A DNA stretch of 64,000 nt. It comes from Collimonas fungivorans Ter331. Lineage in GTDB: Bacteria > Pseudomonadota > Gammaproteobacteria > Burkholderiales > Burkholderiaceae_D. Made by a program: the position numbers and the translations under genes. Below the pieces are notes generated by a model. That model worked only from the letters and a program-made list of their open reading frames with translations, did not search any database and was not told the DNA's origin. The stretch is from assembly GCF_000221045.1 (NCBI RefSeq), contig NC_015856.1, forward strand, positions 3,244,542-3,308,541. The letters are read 5' to 3'. Below are positions 18,158 through 25,433 of this stretch, one piece after another (the stretch's first letter is position 1; every line of letters starts with the position of its first letter).

Positions 18158-19222
18158 CATTAATGCATCGATCCAGACCGGGTATTTGTAGTTTTTTGCC
18201 GCGGAAATGACACAGTGGAAATTTCCGTTTATGGATCGATTCGCTTTTCGGAAAACCAGTCAGCGATCAAATATTGAATCTTTCGAAAAACCGGGCCTTG
18301 CACCCTCATCGCAGACGGATTCCCGCCTCGGCGACCAGTTGCAGAAAACTAAAGCTGCGCAGCAGGCAACAATGCCTGCATGTATTCAAGCTGCCAACGG
18401 CAGCTGTGGCAACGAATGAAATATGAGCGGATGGAAAGAAAAGCAGGAAACGCCGGGTACCGGCGCGATGCCCGGCATGCGGACACCGGTTTGCAAGGAG
18501 CGGATTTTATCCTTTGCATCTATGGCAAAGGAGACTCCAGGGCGATCAAGATTCTCACAGAGAGATTGAGCGGTTTTCAGCATGATATTCCCCTTAACAA
18601 GATGCTCATCGAGCCCACTGCGGCTCATACTGCAATCTGAATAAAGTTGAAACTGTTGGTCGGTTTCTGACAATCTGAGAACGCCAGAATTCGGTCGGCA
18701 TTTCTGGAAAAATCGCACTGCGAACGCATGTTGCAGGACAACATAATGACACCAGCATGAGAAATTTAGTTCGGAATTGAAACGATTTGTTACATGTTTC
18801 CGCTCATCAGTTCTCACGTTGACAACTACTTCGTTAACTGTTTGAAAATACAGATAAACATTAAATTTCCAATTCAACAAATTTCTTTACACATCCCTTG
18901 TAAGCCAATAAACATAAGGCTTTCACAATGTAATGCATTAATCAAACTAAATTTATCAGTGCTCCGATCGACGTGCCTCTGAAAAATTTCCAGACACCTC
19001 TTCGTATGCCTCGAGGATTTTTGACAGTCATCCATTGACGCTAGTTTCATTCAAAAACGCCTCATTGTGCAAAGCAATAAATTCATCGCAAAAATCCCTT
19101 TACATAAATGGCGACTGCGGATTCAATTAGGTCAATTCGCAGATCACTTCGAGAAATGTTATAAATCGTATGCCCATTAAAACGAAATTCTTTTTCCGAA
19201 AAATCGCGAAAGGAAAATTAAA
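18158..19222. other. 1.1-kb non-coding region between epsL and the PAP2 gene
   Basis: The gap separates divergent epsL and the PAP2 phosphatase. The part from about 18640 to 19200 is much more AT-rich than the surrounding DNA. The largest open frame (18386-18880, minus) has no recognisable domain and no good ribosome site. I see no gene, tRNA or clear terminator. The region must carry the promoters for the eps operon and for the PAP2 gene. GGAAATTTCC near 18218 is a small palindrome in the eps-proximal part. Confidence 0.6.
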
Positions 19223-19936
19223 ATGTGGAACAACCATGTGAATCTCGCGGTGATGCATTGGCTATCTCAATTCACAGCAATGTCGGCCCCCTTCAACCAG
19301 ATCGTTCACTACATTTCCGGCTCGAACCTGTTCAAGGGCCTGCCCATCATCGGCATACTCTGGTATTTCTGGTTCAGGGACGCCGATCCGAAATCGGACA
19401 GCAGGCGGATCATCGTCGGCACCTTGATCGGCTGCGTGGTCGCGGTGCTGATCGCCAGGACCGCGAACAATCTGGGCCCATACCAGCCGCGGCCTTTCGC
19501 CAACACGGCGCTGGCCTACCATGAGCACATCGGCCTGCCGGTGCCTGAGAGCCAGGCCTTGTACATATGGAGCTCTTTCCCCAGCGACCACGCTGCCTTG
19601 TTCTTCAGCCTGGCGACGGGAATTTTCCTGATTTCACGGAAAGCCGGTTCCTTGCTATATCTGTATGTGCTGGTCTTCATCGCATTGCCGAGGGTGTACC
19701 TTGGCTTGCACTATCCCACCGACATTGCGGCGGGAGCAATCCTTGGAATAGCGTGTGTCGCCTTGCCGACGCGCAGCAGCGTGAGCAAGCTATACGACGC
19801 ACGCAGCGCAACGCTGCTGGAGCGATATCCCGCGGCCTACCAGACGGCGCTGTTCATCGTCAGCACTGAAATAGGCATGATGTTCGGGGATGTGCGGCTG
19901 CTTCTGGAAGGGATAGTGAAATACTTTCCCAGGTAA
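19223..19936 (+). CDS. PAP2 superfamily phosphatase (probable undecaprenyl-diphosphatase)
   Basis: 237 residues with five to six membrane segments. The acid-phosphatase motifs are present: C1 in NNLGPYQPRPF (R-P), C2 as WSSFPSDHAA (PSxxxSDH-like), and C3 as RVYLGLHYPTDIAAG (SRxxxxxHxxxD-like). Ser-to-Arg context changes in C3 are common in the family. Members of this BcrC/PgpB-like group remove phosphate from undecaprenyl pyrophosphate on the periplasmic side. It diverges from the eps operon, so recycling of the lipid carrier used by Wzx/Wzy is the most economical role. AAAGGAAAA precedes the ATG. Confidence 0.9.
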   Translation: MWNNHVNLAVMHWLSQFTAMSAPFNQIVHYISGSNLFKGLPIIGILWYFWFRDADPKSDSRRIIVGTLIGCVVAVLIARTANNLGPYQPRPFANTALAYHEHIGLPVPESQALYIWSSFPSDHAALFFSLATGIFLISRKAGSLLYLYVLVFIALPRVYLGLHYPTDIAAGAILGIACVALPTRSSVSKLYDARSATLLERYPAAYQTALFIVSTEIGMMFGDVRLLLEGIVKYFPR

Positions 19937-20020
19937 GGGCGAGGTCTGCGTTGCCAATACTTCTTGCGGCATTGAGCAATTTTGTGGCGCGAGAAGTCAT
20001 CGAGCTATTTTTTTCCCAAC

Positions 20021-20049
20021 TTGATAAAGTTGCGCAACGCAAGTATATT
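20021..20049 (+). promoter_or_regulatory. Promoter of the MarR-GNAT gene
   Basis: TTGATA (20021-20026), a 17-base spacer and TATATT (20044-20049) form a near-consensus sigma-70 promoter. It lies 33 bases upstream of the ATG at 20082. The spacer holds one palindromic operator candidate and a second follows the -10 box. Confidence 0.7.
20029..20038. promoter_or_regulatory. Operator candidate 1 of the MarR-GNAT regulator
   Basis: GTTGCGCAAC, a perfect 10-bp palindrome inside the -35/-10 spacer. It shares the GTTGC/GCAAC arms with the second site at 20051. A repressor bound here would block RNA polymerase. Confidence 0.55.
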
Positions 20050-20050
20050 T

Positions 20051-20065
20051 GTTGCACTACGCAAC
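20051..20065. promoter_or_regulatory. Operator candidate 2 of the MarR-GNAT regulator
   Basis: GTTGC-ACTAC-GCAAC, a 5-5-5 inverted repeat immediately downstream of the TATATT -10 box, over the expected transcription start. It has the same arms as the site at 20029, with a wider spacer. Confidence 0.55.
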
Positions 20066-20081
20066 TTTTATTGAGGGCGCC

Positions 20082-21065
20082 ATGAATTACTTCAGCTTCC
20101 CTGCCAAACCCCGGGAACACACCATCCTGGAACTGCGCGAGTTTTCACGGAAACTGGTGCGTGAGCTGGGTTTCATGCGGCCGTCGCTGGCAGAGAGCGA
20201 TCTTGCGCCCTCTGCCGTGCACGCCATCATCGAAATCGGCCTGGTGCCAGGCATCCAGGCGCGCAACCTGGCTAGCGTGCTGCGGCTGGACAAGTCGAAT
20301 ACCAGCAGGCAGGTGGCAAAACTTGAAGCACTGGGACTGATAAGGCGCGAGAACTCGGACGACGACGGCCGCTCTTTGATGCTCTATCTGACCAGCGAGG
20401 GCCAGAAACTGCGCAAGAAAATCGACCGGTTTGCCACCGACCAGGTATCCGGCGCATTGCGGCAGCTGAGCCGCGCCGATCAGCAAACCCTGGTGCGCTC
20501 GCTTGCGCTTTACACCGATGCGCTGACGCAGAACAACGCCGGCAAGGCGCCGCCTTCGGGCGCATCGATAGACGAGCAGATCCTGCAGGGCTACCGGCCC
20601 GGATGCATAGGCGATATCGCCAGCCTGCATGGACGCTACTATGCACAGACCTCGGGCTTCGGCGTTTTCTTCGAAAGAAGGGTGGCGACCGAACTGGCCG
20701 CATTTGCCGAGAAACTGCCCTGCGATGGCAAGGCGCTCTGGCTCTACGTCGAAAACGGCAAGACGCTGGGCTCGATCGCGATAGACGGCGACACGAGCAG
20801 CGGCGTCGCCCACCTGCGCTGGTTCATCGTCGACGATACATTGCGCGGATCAGGCGTCGGCCGCCGACTGCTCTCGCTCGCCATGGATTTTGTCGACGGC
20901 AGCTTCGACCAGACCTACCTGTGGACCTTCAAAGGCCTCGACGCCGCACGCCACCTGTACGAGTCGTCAGGTTTCAAACTGACTGAGGAAGCCGAAGGAT
21001 CACAGTGGGGAACCGTGGTTGTCGAACAAAGGTTCAGCCGCCGCTCGGCAAAAAAGCGCCGCTGA
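20082..21065 (+). CDS. MarR-type winged-helix regulator fused to a GNAT acetyltransferase
   Basis: 327 residues from ATG 20082, which has GAGGG six bases upstream (a TTG at 20049 is in frame but unsupported). Residues ~15-150 are a MarR winged helix (ARNLASVLRLDKSNTSRQVA recognition region, ENSDDDGRSLMLYLTSEGQK wing). Residues ~165-325 are a GNAT domain with VDDTLRGSGVGRRLLSLAMD (acetyl-CoA loop) and LWTFKGLDAARHLYESSGF. Such fusions are widespread in proteobacteria; the acetyl acceptor is unknown. The palindromes in its own promoter point to autoregulation. Confidence 0.92.
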   Translation: MNYFSFPAKPREHTILELREFSRKLVRELGFMRPSLAESDLAPSAVHAIIEIGLVPGIQARNLASVLRLDKSNTSRQVAKLEALGLIRRENSDDDGRSLMLYLTSEGQKLRKKIDRFATDQVSGALRQLSRADQQTLVRSLALYTDALTQNNAGKAPPSGASIDEQILQGYRPGCIGDIASLHGRYYAQTSGFGVFFERRVATELAAFAEKLPCDGKALWLYVENGKTLGSIAIDGDTSSGVAHLRWFIVDDTLRGSGVGRRLLSLAMDFVDGSFDQTYLWTFKGLDAARHLYESSGFKLTEEAEGSQWGTVVVEQRFSRRSAKKRR

Positions 21066-21095
21066 CACGCACGACAGGCTGAGACAGCAGCATCG

Positions 21096-21881
21096 TCAGA
21101 ACGCCCACACCGGCTGGCGTTTACCGAGGAAGGCGTCGATCCCCTCGCCGGCATCCTGCTCCATCATGTTGCGCGCCATGACCTCGCTGGCGTAATCGTA
21201 GGCCTCGTCCAGGGCCAGCTGCCGCTGGCGGTAGAACATCGATTTACCGTAGCGCACCGCCGCCGGGCTTTTTGCCACGATTTCGCTTACCTTGCGCGCT
21301 ACCGCTGCGTCCAGCTCTTCTTCGGCTACGGTTTCGTTGATCAGTCCCCAGTCAGCCGCCGTGGCGGCGTCGATGAAACGCCCGGTGACCAGCATGTCGA
21401 ATGCGCGCTTTGGCGAAATATTGCGCGACAGGGCCACCGCCGGCGTCGCACAGAACAAGCCGACATTGATGCCGGAGACGGCAAACCGCGCAGTCTCCGC
21501 GGCAATCGCCAGGTCGCAGCTGGCGACCAGCTGGCAGCCGGCGGCAGTGGCGACGCCATGCACCCGCGCAATCACCGGCACCGGCAACGCCTGGATGCTT
21601 TGCATCAGCCGGCTGCAGCGAAGAAACAGCTGCCGGTAACAGTCCAGTTGCGGATGGCTGCGCATTTCCCGCAAATCGTGCCCGGCGCAGAAAGCTTTGC
21701 CGGCGCCGGCCAGGACGACGCAGCGGATGGCGGGATCGGCGGCGATGGCATCGATCTCGTGCTGCAAGGCATCGAGCAGCGCCTCGGACAAAGCGTTGAA
21801 TTGCAGCGGCCGCTGCATCCGCAATGTCGCCACGCCGTTGCTGTCTTCCCTCTGCAGCATGGTCAAAAGATTAGCTTCCAT
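21096..21881 (-). CDS. Crotonase-superfamily protein, ECHDC3-like (annotated enoyl-CoA hydratase)
   Basis: 261 residues from ATG 21881, which has GGGAG seven bases upstream; the longer frame is unsupported. The crotonase fold is clear: LAGAGKAFCAGHDLREM (first oxyanion region), VHGVATAAGCQLVASCDLAI and INVGLFCATPAVAL. In true hydratases the second region reads GGGxE and the third has a catalytic Glu. Here both glutamates are absent (AAGCQ and FCATP), as in the ECHDC3 branch. Hydratase activity is therefore unlikely; a thioesterase, isomerase or non-catalytic role is open. It converges on the MarR-GNAT gene with only 30 bases between. Confidence 0.88.
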   Translation of the reverse strand: MEANLLTMLQREDSNGVATLRMQRPLQFNALSEALLDALQHEIDAIAADPAIRCVVLAGAGKAFCAGHDLREMRSHPQLDCYRQLFLRCSRLMQSIQALPVPVIARVHGVATAAGCQLVASCDLAIAAETARFAVSGINVGLFCATPAVALSRNISPKRAFDMLVTGRFIDAATAADWGLINETVAEEELDAAVARKVSEIVAKSPAAVRYGKSMFYRQRQLALDEAYDYASEVMARNMMEQDAGEGIDAFLGKRQPVWAF

Positions 21882-21951
21882 CGATATGCTCCCGAGCCGG
21901 TTGGTTGATCCTGTCATGCGCCGGATTATTTTACCGCGCCAATCGATTGCC

Positions 21952-22911
21952 CTATTGAATTGGCGCATGGTCTAGCCGTTCGGTTTCTTTGACGTGGTGC
22001 GAGGTCTGCGGCTTGATGAACAAGGCAACCACCGCCGGATGTTTTGCCAGCACGCGCTTTTCCAGTTCAATCACGCAAGCTTCTATGTCGGGCGAACGGA
22101 ATTCATCTGCAAATTCCAGGCTGAGCGCGGCCAATATCTGCTGCGGCGCCAGGTGCACGGTGACCAGGTGATGGGCGTGCACCACGCCGTCGACATCTCC
22201 GGCTATGCGCAAGATTGAATCGAGCGTGCTCTGATGCGCGCTTTCGCCTATGAGCAAGCCCTTGGTTTCGCGCGCCAGTATCAGCGCGGTGGCCGTCAGT
22301 ACAAGGCCGATCAGTATCGACGCGACGCCGTCCAGGACCGGAAGTTTCAGCGCAACCGAACAATACACGCCGATAAAAGCGATCAGCAACCCTGCCAGGG
22401 CGGCGCTATCCTCCAGCAGCACGATGAAAGAAGGCGGATCCTTGCTGTGCCGGACCGCCCGCAACAGGCCGATGCCGGGCCTGCCTTGCTTGAACTTGCA
22501 CAGCGTGAACCCCCATGAACTGCCTTCGAACAGAGCCGATAGCGCGAGCACTGCATAATTGACATGCACGTCCTCAATCGCTTGCGGCTGCAGTATATGT
22601 GTCACGCCTTCATAGATGGATACCCCGGCGCCCAAGGTGAAAACCAGAAGTGCAACCACGAAACTCCAGAAATAAATCTCGCGGCCATGGCCCAGCGGAT
22701 GATCGCGGTCAGGGCCGCCGGCGCTGCGGCGCATGCCATACAGCAGCAGGATTTCATTGCCTGTATCGACCACCGAATGGATGCCTTCGCTCAGCATGGC
22801 AGAGCTGCCGGTCCAGGCAGCGGCCACGAACTTGGTGGCGGCGACCAGCAGGTTGCCGGCAAGCGCAACATAGATGATCGTGCGCGATGAATTTCCTGAG
22901 GGGACAGCCAT
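21952..22911 (-). CDS. Cation diffusion facilitator (CDF) family metal transporter
   Basis: 319 residues from ATG 22911 (a TTG at 22962 adds 17 residues; neither start has a strong ribosome site). Six membrane segments are followed by a cytosolic C-terminal domain (residues ~220-319) rich in acidic/His positions (VDGVVHAHHLVTVHLAPQQI). The second segment holds SAMLSEGIHSVVDTGNE, where Glu, His and Asp occupy the metal-site positions. The fifth holds LLEDSAALAGLLIA. This EDSAAL variant is typical of the ZNT9-like CDF branch rather than FieF/ZitB. Likely exports Zn, Mn or Co in exchange for protons; the metal is not resolved. Confidence 0.88.
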   Translation of the reverse strand: MAVPSGNSSRTIIYVALAGNLLVAATKFVAAAWTGSSAMLSEGIHSVVDTGNEILLLYGMRRSAGGPDRDHPLGHGREIYFWSFVVALLVFTLGAGVSIYEGVTHILQPQAIEDVHVNYAVLALSALFEGSSWGFTLCKFKQGRPGIGLLRAVRHSKDPPSFIVLLEDSAALAGLLIAFIGVYCSVALKLPVLDGVASILIGLVLTATALILARETKGLLIGESAHQSTLDSILRIAGDVDGVVHAHHLVTVHLAPQQILAALSLEFADEFRSPDIEACVIELEKRVLAKHPAVVALFIKPQTSHHVKETERLDHAPIQ

Positions 22912-23125
22912 TATATTTAAAGAAAAAAGCGGGCGCTGGACCGGATGATATTCAAGCAACAAACCAGGCCCCGCTGCCGTTTCTACCGGGAGATGCCAAT
23001 ACGATATTCGACAATCGTGTTCCGGTCTGTACGCTAAGTAACAAAAAGGCCGGGCAAAGACACGCAGCCGTTTTCCGGATAAAGTAGTCCGGGCGTTTCC
23101 CCACCTTCACTTAACGGAGATCGTC

Positions 23126-23677
23126 ATGAGTCAATACAAGATCGCAGTAGTCGTCGGCAGCCTTCGCCGCGATTCGTTCAACCGCAAGCTGGCCAGCGCC
23201 ATCGCCAAGCTGGCGCCGTCGGACTTTGTATTCGAGCAGTTGCAGATCGATGACCTGCCCCACTACAACCAGGACGACGACGGCAACCAGTCGGCGCCGG
23301 TCAAGCGGCTCAAGGCTGCCGTCAGCGCCGCCCAGGGCCTGCTGTTCGTGACGGCCGAATATAACCGCTCGATTCCCGGCGTATTGAAGAATGCCATCGA
23401 CCAGGCTTCCCGCCCCTATGGCCAGAGCGCCTGGAAAGGCAAACCGGCCGGCATCCTGGGGGTATCGGTCGGCGCCGTCGGCACGGCGCTGGCGCAACAG
23501 CATCTGCGCAATGTCCTGGCCTACCTGGATGCGCCGACGCTGGGCCAGCCCGAGGCTTTCATCCAGGCCAAGGACGGCTTGTTCGATGACGCCGGCAATA
23601 TCGGCGAGGACAGCAAGAAGTTCCTCCAGGCCTGGATGGACAGTTATGTCGCCTGGGTAAAAACACACAACGCCTGA
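23126..23677 (+). CDS. NADPH-dependent FMN reductase (ChrR/YieF-like quinone reductase)
   Basis: 183 residues, a flavodoxin-like fold. The FMN phosphate loop is VVVGSLRRDSFNRKLA near residues 9-24, and the family signature LLFVTAEYNRSIPGVLKNAI is near residues 73-92. These homotetrameric cytosolic enzymes reduce quinones, chromate or azo dyes with NAD(P)H. CGGAG lies six bases before the ATG. It is monocistronic and converges on the topoisomerase gene with an 8-base gap, so no independent terminator separates them. Confidence 0.93.
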   Translation: MSQYKIAVVVGSLRRDSFNRKLASAIAKLAPSDFVFEQLQIDDLPHYNQDDDGNQSAPVKRLKAAVSAAQGLLFVTAEYNRSIPGVLKNAIDQASRPYGQSAWKGKPAGILGVSVGAVGTALAQQHLRNVLAYLDAPTLGQPEAFIQAKDGLFDDAGNIGEDSKKFLQAWMDSYVAWVKTHNA

Positions 23678-23685
23678 GCAATGCC

Positions 23686-24735
23686 CTAGTCTGGAGCGTG
23701 CAAAAGCCTGAGGAAACGGCGTTCGGCGACGCTCAGGCCTGACTTGCGCGGCGGCGGCCGGTCCGGCGGCAGCCAGCGTGCCGGCGCCGCGCCCGTCAGC
23801 AGCGCCAGCACCCGCGGATGGATGTAGGATTTGCGGCAGACCGTGACCGTATTGCCAAGGCGCGCGGCCACCTCGGCCAGCAACTGGTTCACGATCGCCT
23901 TGCCGGGATCGGGATTATCGCCGGTTGCAATTCCGCGCCAGAGCTGCAAGGCGTGCACGCTGCCATGCCAGGTGCGAAAATCCTTGGCCGTGAATTCGCC
24001 ATCGCTGGCGGCTTGCAGATACTCGTTCACATCCGCGGAGCCGACGCTATGGACGGCGCCGTCGTCGTCCAGGTACTGGAACAGTTCCTGGCCCGGCAAT
24101 ATCTGGCAGCGCTTCACTACCCGTGCGATGCGTTTGTCCTCCAGCCTGACTTCGTGCGCAATGCCGCTTTTCCCGCGGAACCGCAGCCGCAGCTTGCTGC
24201 CGCTGACCGCAACATGGCGCTTGCGCAAGGTGGTCAGGCCGAAAGAAGCATTGCTGCGCGCATATTCGTGATTGCCTACCCGCATCAGCGTCGTATCCAG
24301 CAAGTGCACGATTGCGGCCACTACCGTCCGGTGCAAAACCCGGGGGCCGGCGAGCGCTTCCAGGTCGCGCGTTACATTGGCCCGGATGCGCGGCAAGGCG
24401 GCGCCGAAATCGGCCATGCGGTCGAATTTGGTTTCGTCGCGCGCCTGGCGCCACTGCGGGTGATAAAGGTATTGCTTGCGGCCGCGCGCATCGCGCCCGG
24501 TAGCCTGGATGTGGCCGCGCGCCGACGGGCAGATCCAGACCGCGGCGTACGCCGGCGGGATGGCCAGCTTGCGGATGCGCTCCAGTTGCCGTGCATCGCT
24601 CACGCGCATGCCGTCGGCCTGGCGGTAAGTGAAACCCTTGCCTTTACGCAGGCGGCAGATACCGGGGGCGCCGTCGCTGACATATATCAGCCCGGGCGGC
24701 ACTGTCTGCGCGTCGCCGGCGGCAGCTGCGCCCAT
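23686..24735 (-). CDS. DNA topoisomerase IB (poxvirus-type)
   Basis: 349 residues from ATG 24735; the frame also opens from a TTG at 24756. The N-terminal part (GLIYVSDGAPGICRLRKGKG onward) and the catalytic core with RVGNHEYARSNASFGLTTLR and GKSGIAHEV match bacterial TopIB. KDFRTWHGSV supplies the core Arg/His and CRKSYIHPRVLAL contains the active-site Tyr. The enzyme relaxes supercoils through a 3'-phosphotyrosyl intermediate. It follows a small basic protein gene by about 30 bases, so the two may be co-expressed. Role in vivo is not well established for the bacterial family. Confidence 0.92.
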   Translation of the reverse strand: MGAAAAGDAQTVPPGLIYVSDGAPGICRLRKGKGFTYRQADGMRVSDARQLERIRKLAIPPAYAAVWICPSARGHIQATGRDARGRKQYLYHPQWRQARDETKFDRMADFGAALPRIRANVTRDLEALAGPRVLHRTVVAAIVHLLDTTLMRVGNHEYARSNASFGLTTLRKRHVAVSGSKLRLRFRGKSGIAHEVRLEDKRIARVVKRCQILPGQELFQYLDDDGAVHSVGSADVNEYLQAASDGEFTAKDFRTWHGSVHALQLWRGIATGDNPDPGKAIVNQLLAEVAARLGNTVTVCRKSYIHPRVLALLTGAAPARWLPPDRPPPRKSGLSVAERRFLRLLHAPD

Positions 24736-24739
24736 GCGG

Positions 24740-24769
24740 CTCAGGCTCAGACTCAAACTCGGACTCAGG
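24740..24769. repeat. Five degenerate hexamer units (CTCAGG-like)
   Basis: CTCAGG, CTCAGA, CTCAAA, CTCGGA and CTCAGG run head to tail on the plus strand between the TopIB ATG and the stop codon of the small basic protein. On the minus strand they give repeated Ser-Leu codons if the TTG start is used. Confidence 0.5.
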
Positions 24770-25106
24770 CGCCGGTCCGGCGGCCGCCCAGCGCATGCTC
24801 CAGCTGCGCCTTGTTCATCTTGGAACGCCCCTTGACGCCGCGCTGCTTCGCCTCATTGTAGAGTTGCGCGAAAGTGCGGCCGCCGGCGCCGCGGTGCGAA
24901 CGCAGGCCGCCGCGCCGGCCGGCCGATATGTCTTTTACCGACGAGCCGCTGGCCTGTTCCGCCTCGCCGTGCTGCGCCCTTTCCTTGTTGACGGTACGGG
25001 CGGCGATCTCTTCCGCGAGCTGGTTACGTTTGCCGTGCTTGACCAGGCTTTCCTTGATATGCGCGTACTGGCGTTCGCGCTTCTTGCTCCATGCATTTGC
25101 CGGCAT
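24765..25106 (-). CDS. Small basic DNA/RNA-binding-type protein (Rho_N-like C-terminus)
   Basis: 113 residues from ATG 25106, which has AAAGGA seven bases upstream; the frame to 25163 adds 19 unlikely residues. Very rich in Lys/Arg/Gln. The N-terminal half (AWSKKRERQYAHIKESLVKH) and the C-terminal TFAQLYNEAKQRGVKGRSKM resemble proteins labelled plasmid stabilisation or Rho N-terminal-domain-like. The ...LxxxAKxxxVxGxSKMxKxxLxxAL pattern is the SAP/Rho_N helix-extended-helix. A nucleic-acid-associated role is likely. It sits directly upstream of topoisomerase IB. Exact function unknown. Confidence 0.78.
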   Translation of the reverse strand: MPANAWSKKRERQYAHIKESLVKHGKRNQLAEEIAARTVNKERAQHGEAEQASGSSVKDISAGRRGGLRSHRGAGGRTFAQLYNEAKQRGVKGRSKMNKAQLEHALGGRRTGA

Positions 25107-25420
25107 GACAATTCCTTTCAAAAAAACAAACTGAATGTTTTCCCTCGGCGGCGATGAGCGCACGCCGCCAGGGTGCCCGATAAGTCACCTTATAAAACGT
25201 ATCGCGTTGCGGATCGGTGCGTTATTCAACATTGCGTTGAATCTTTTTGCCGTGATGGCAAAACCAAAAGAAAGGAAACACGTTTCCCTGCCCGCTTTGT
25301 TGGTTAGCGTACAGATCGTGCCGCCCAGGGCTCCCATACTGACAGCTCCAGCGGCAGCTGCCGGCTTGCGCAGCCGTCTTGACGCAGCCATCTTGAATCA
25401 ACAACGTTTTCTGTAGGGTG
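25107..25420. other. Intergenic region between the basic-protein gene and the antiporter gene
   Basis: About 310 bases between divergent genes. It should hold both promoters. Reading frames here (for example 25185-25391 minus) show no domain or ribosome site. Moderately AT-rich around 25200-25280. Confidence 0.5.
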
Positions 25421-25427
25421 AGGAGGT
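25421..25427 (+). promoter_or_regulatory. Consensus Shine-Dalgarno AGGAGGT without a normal start codon downstream
   Basis: AGGAGGT fully matches the anti-SD. At the ideal distance (7 bases after AGGAGG) the in-frame codon is ATC at 25434; ATT at 25428 is too close. No ATG, GTG or TTG in the antiporter frame occurs until TTG 25473, which would cut into the first membrane segment. Confidence 0.6.
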
Positions 25428-25433
25428 ATTGCC

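Noticed and set aside
18386-18880. 164-codon minus-strand frame in the region before epsL
   Set aside because: No domain, no ribosome site, and lies in AT-rich probable control DNA. Kept as non-coding.
25411-25427. A GTAGGGTG string just before the antiporter gene, as a fourth repeat copy
   Set aside because: Only eight bases match the terminus; no GTGGGCA stem and no second end.
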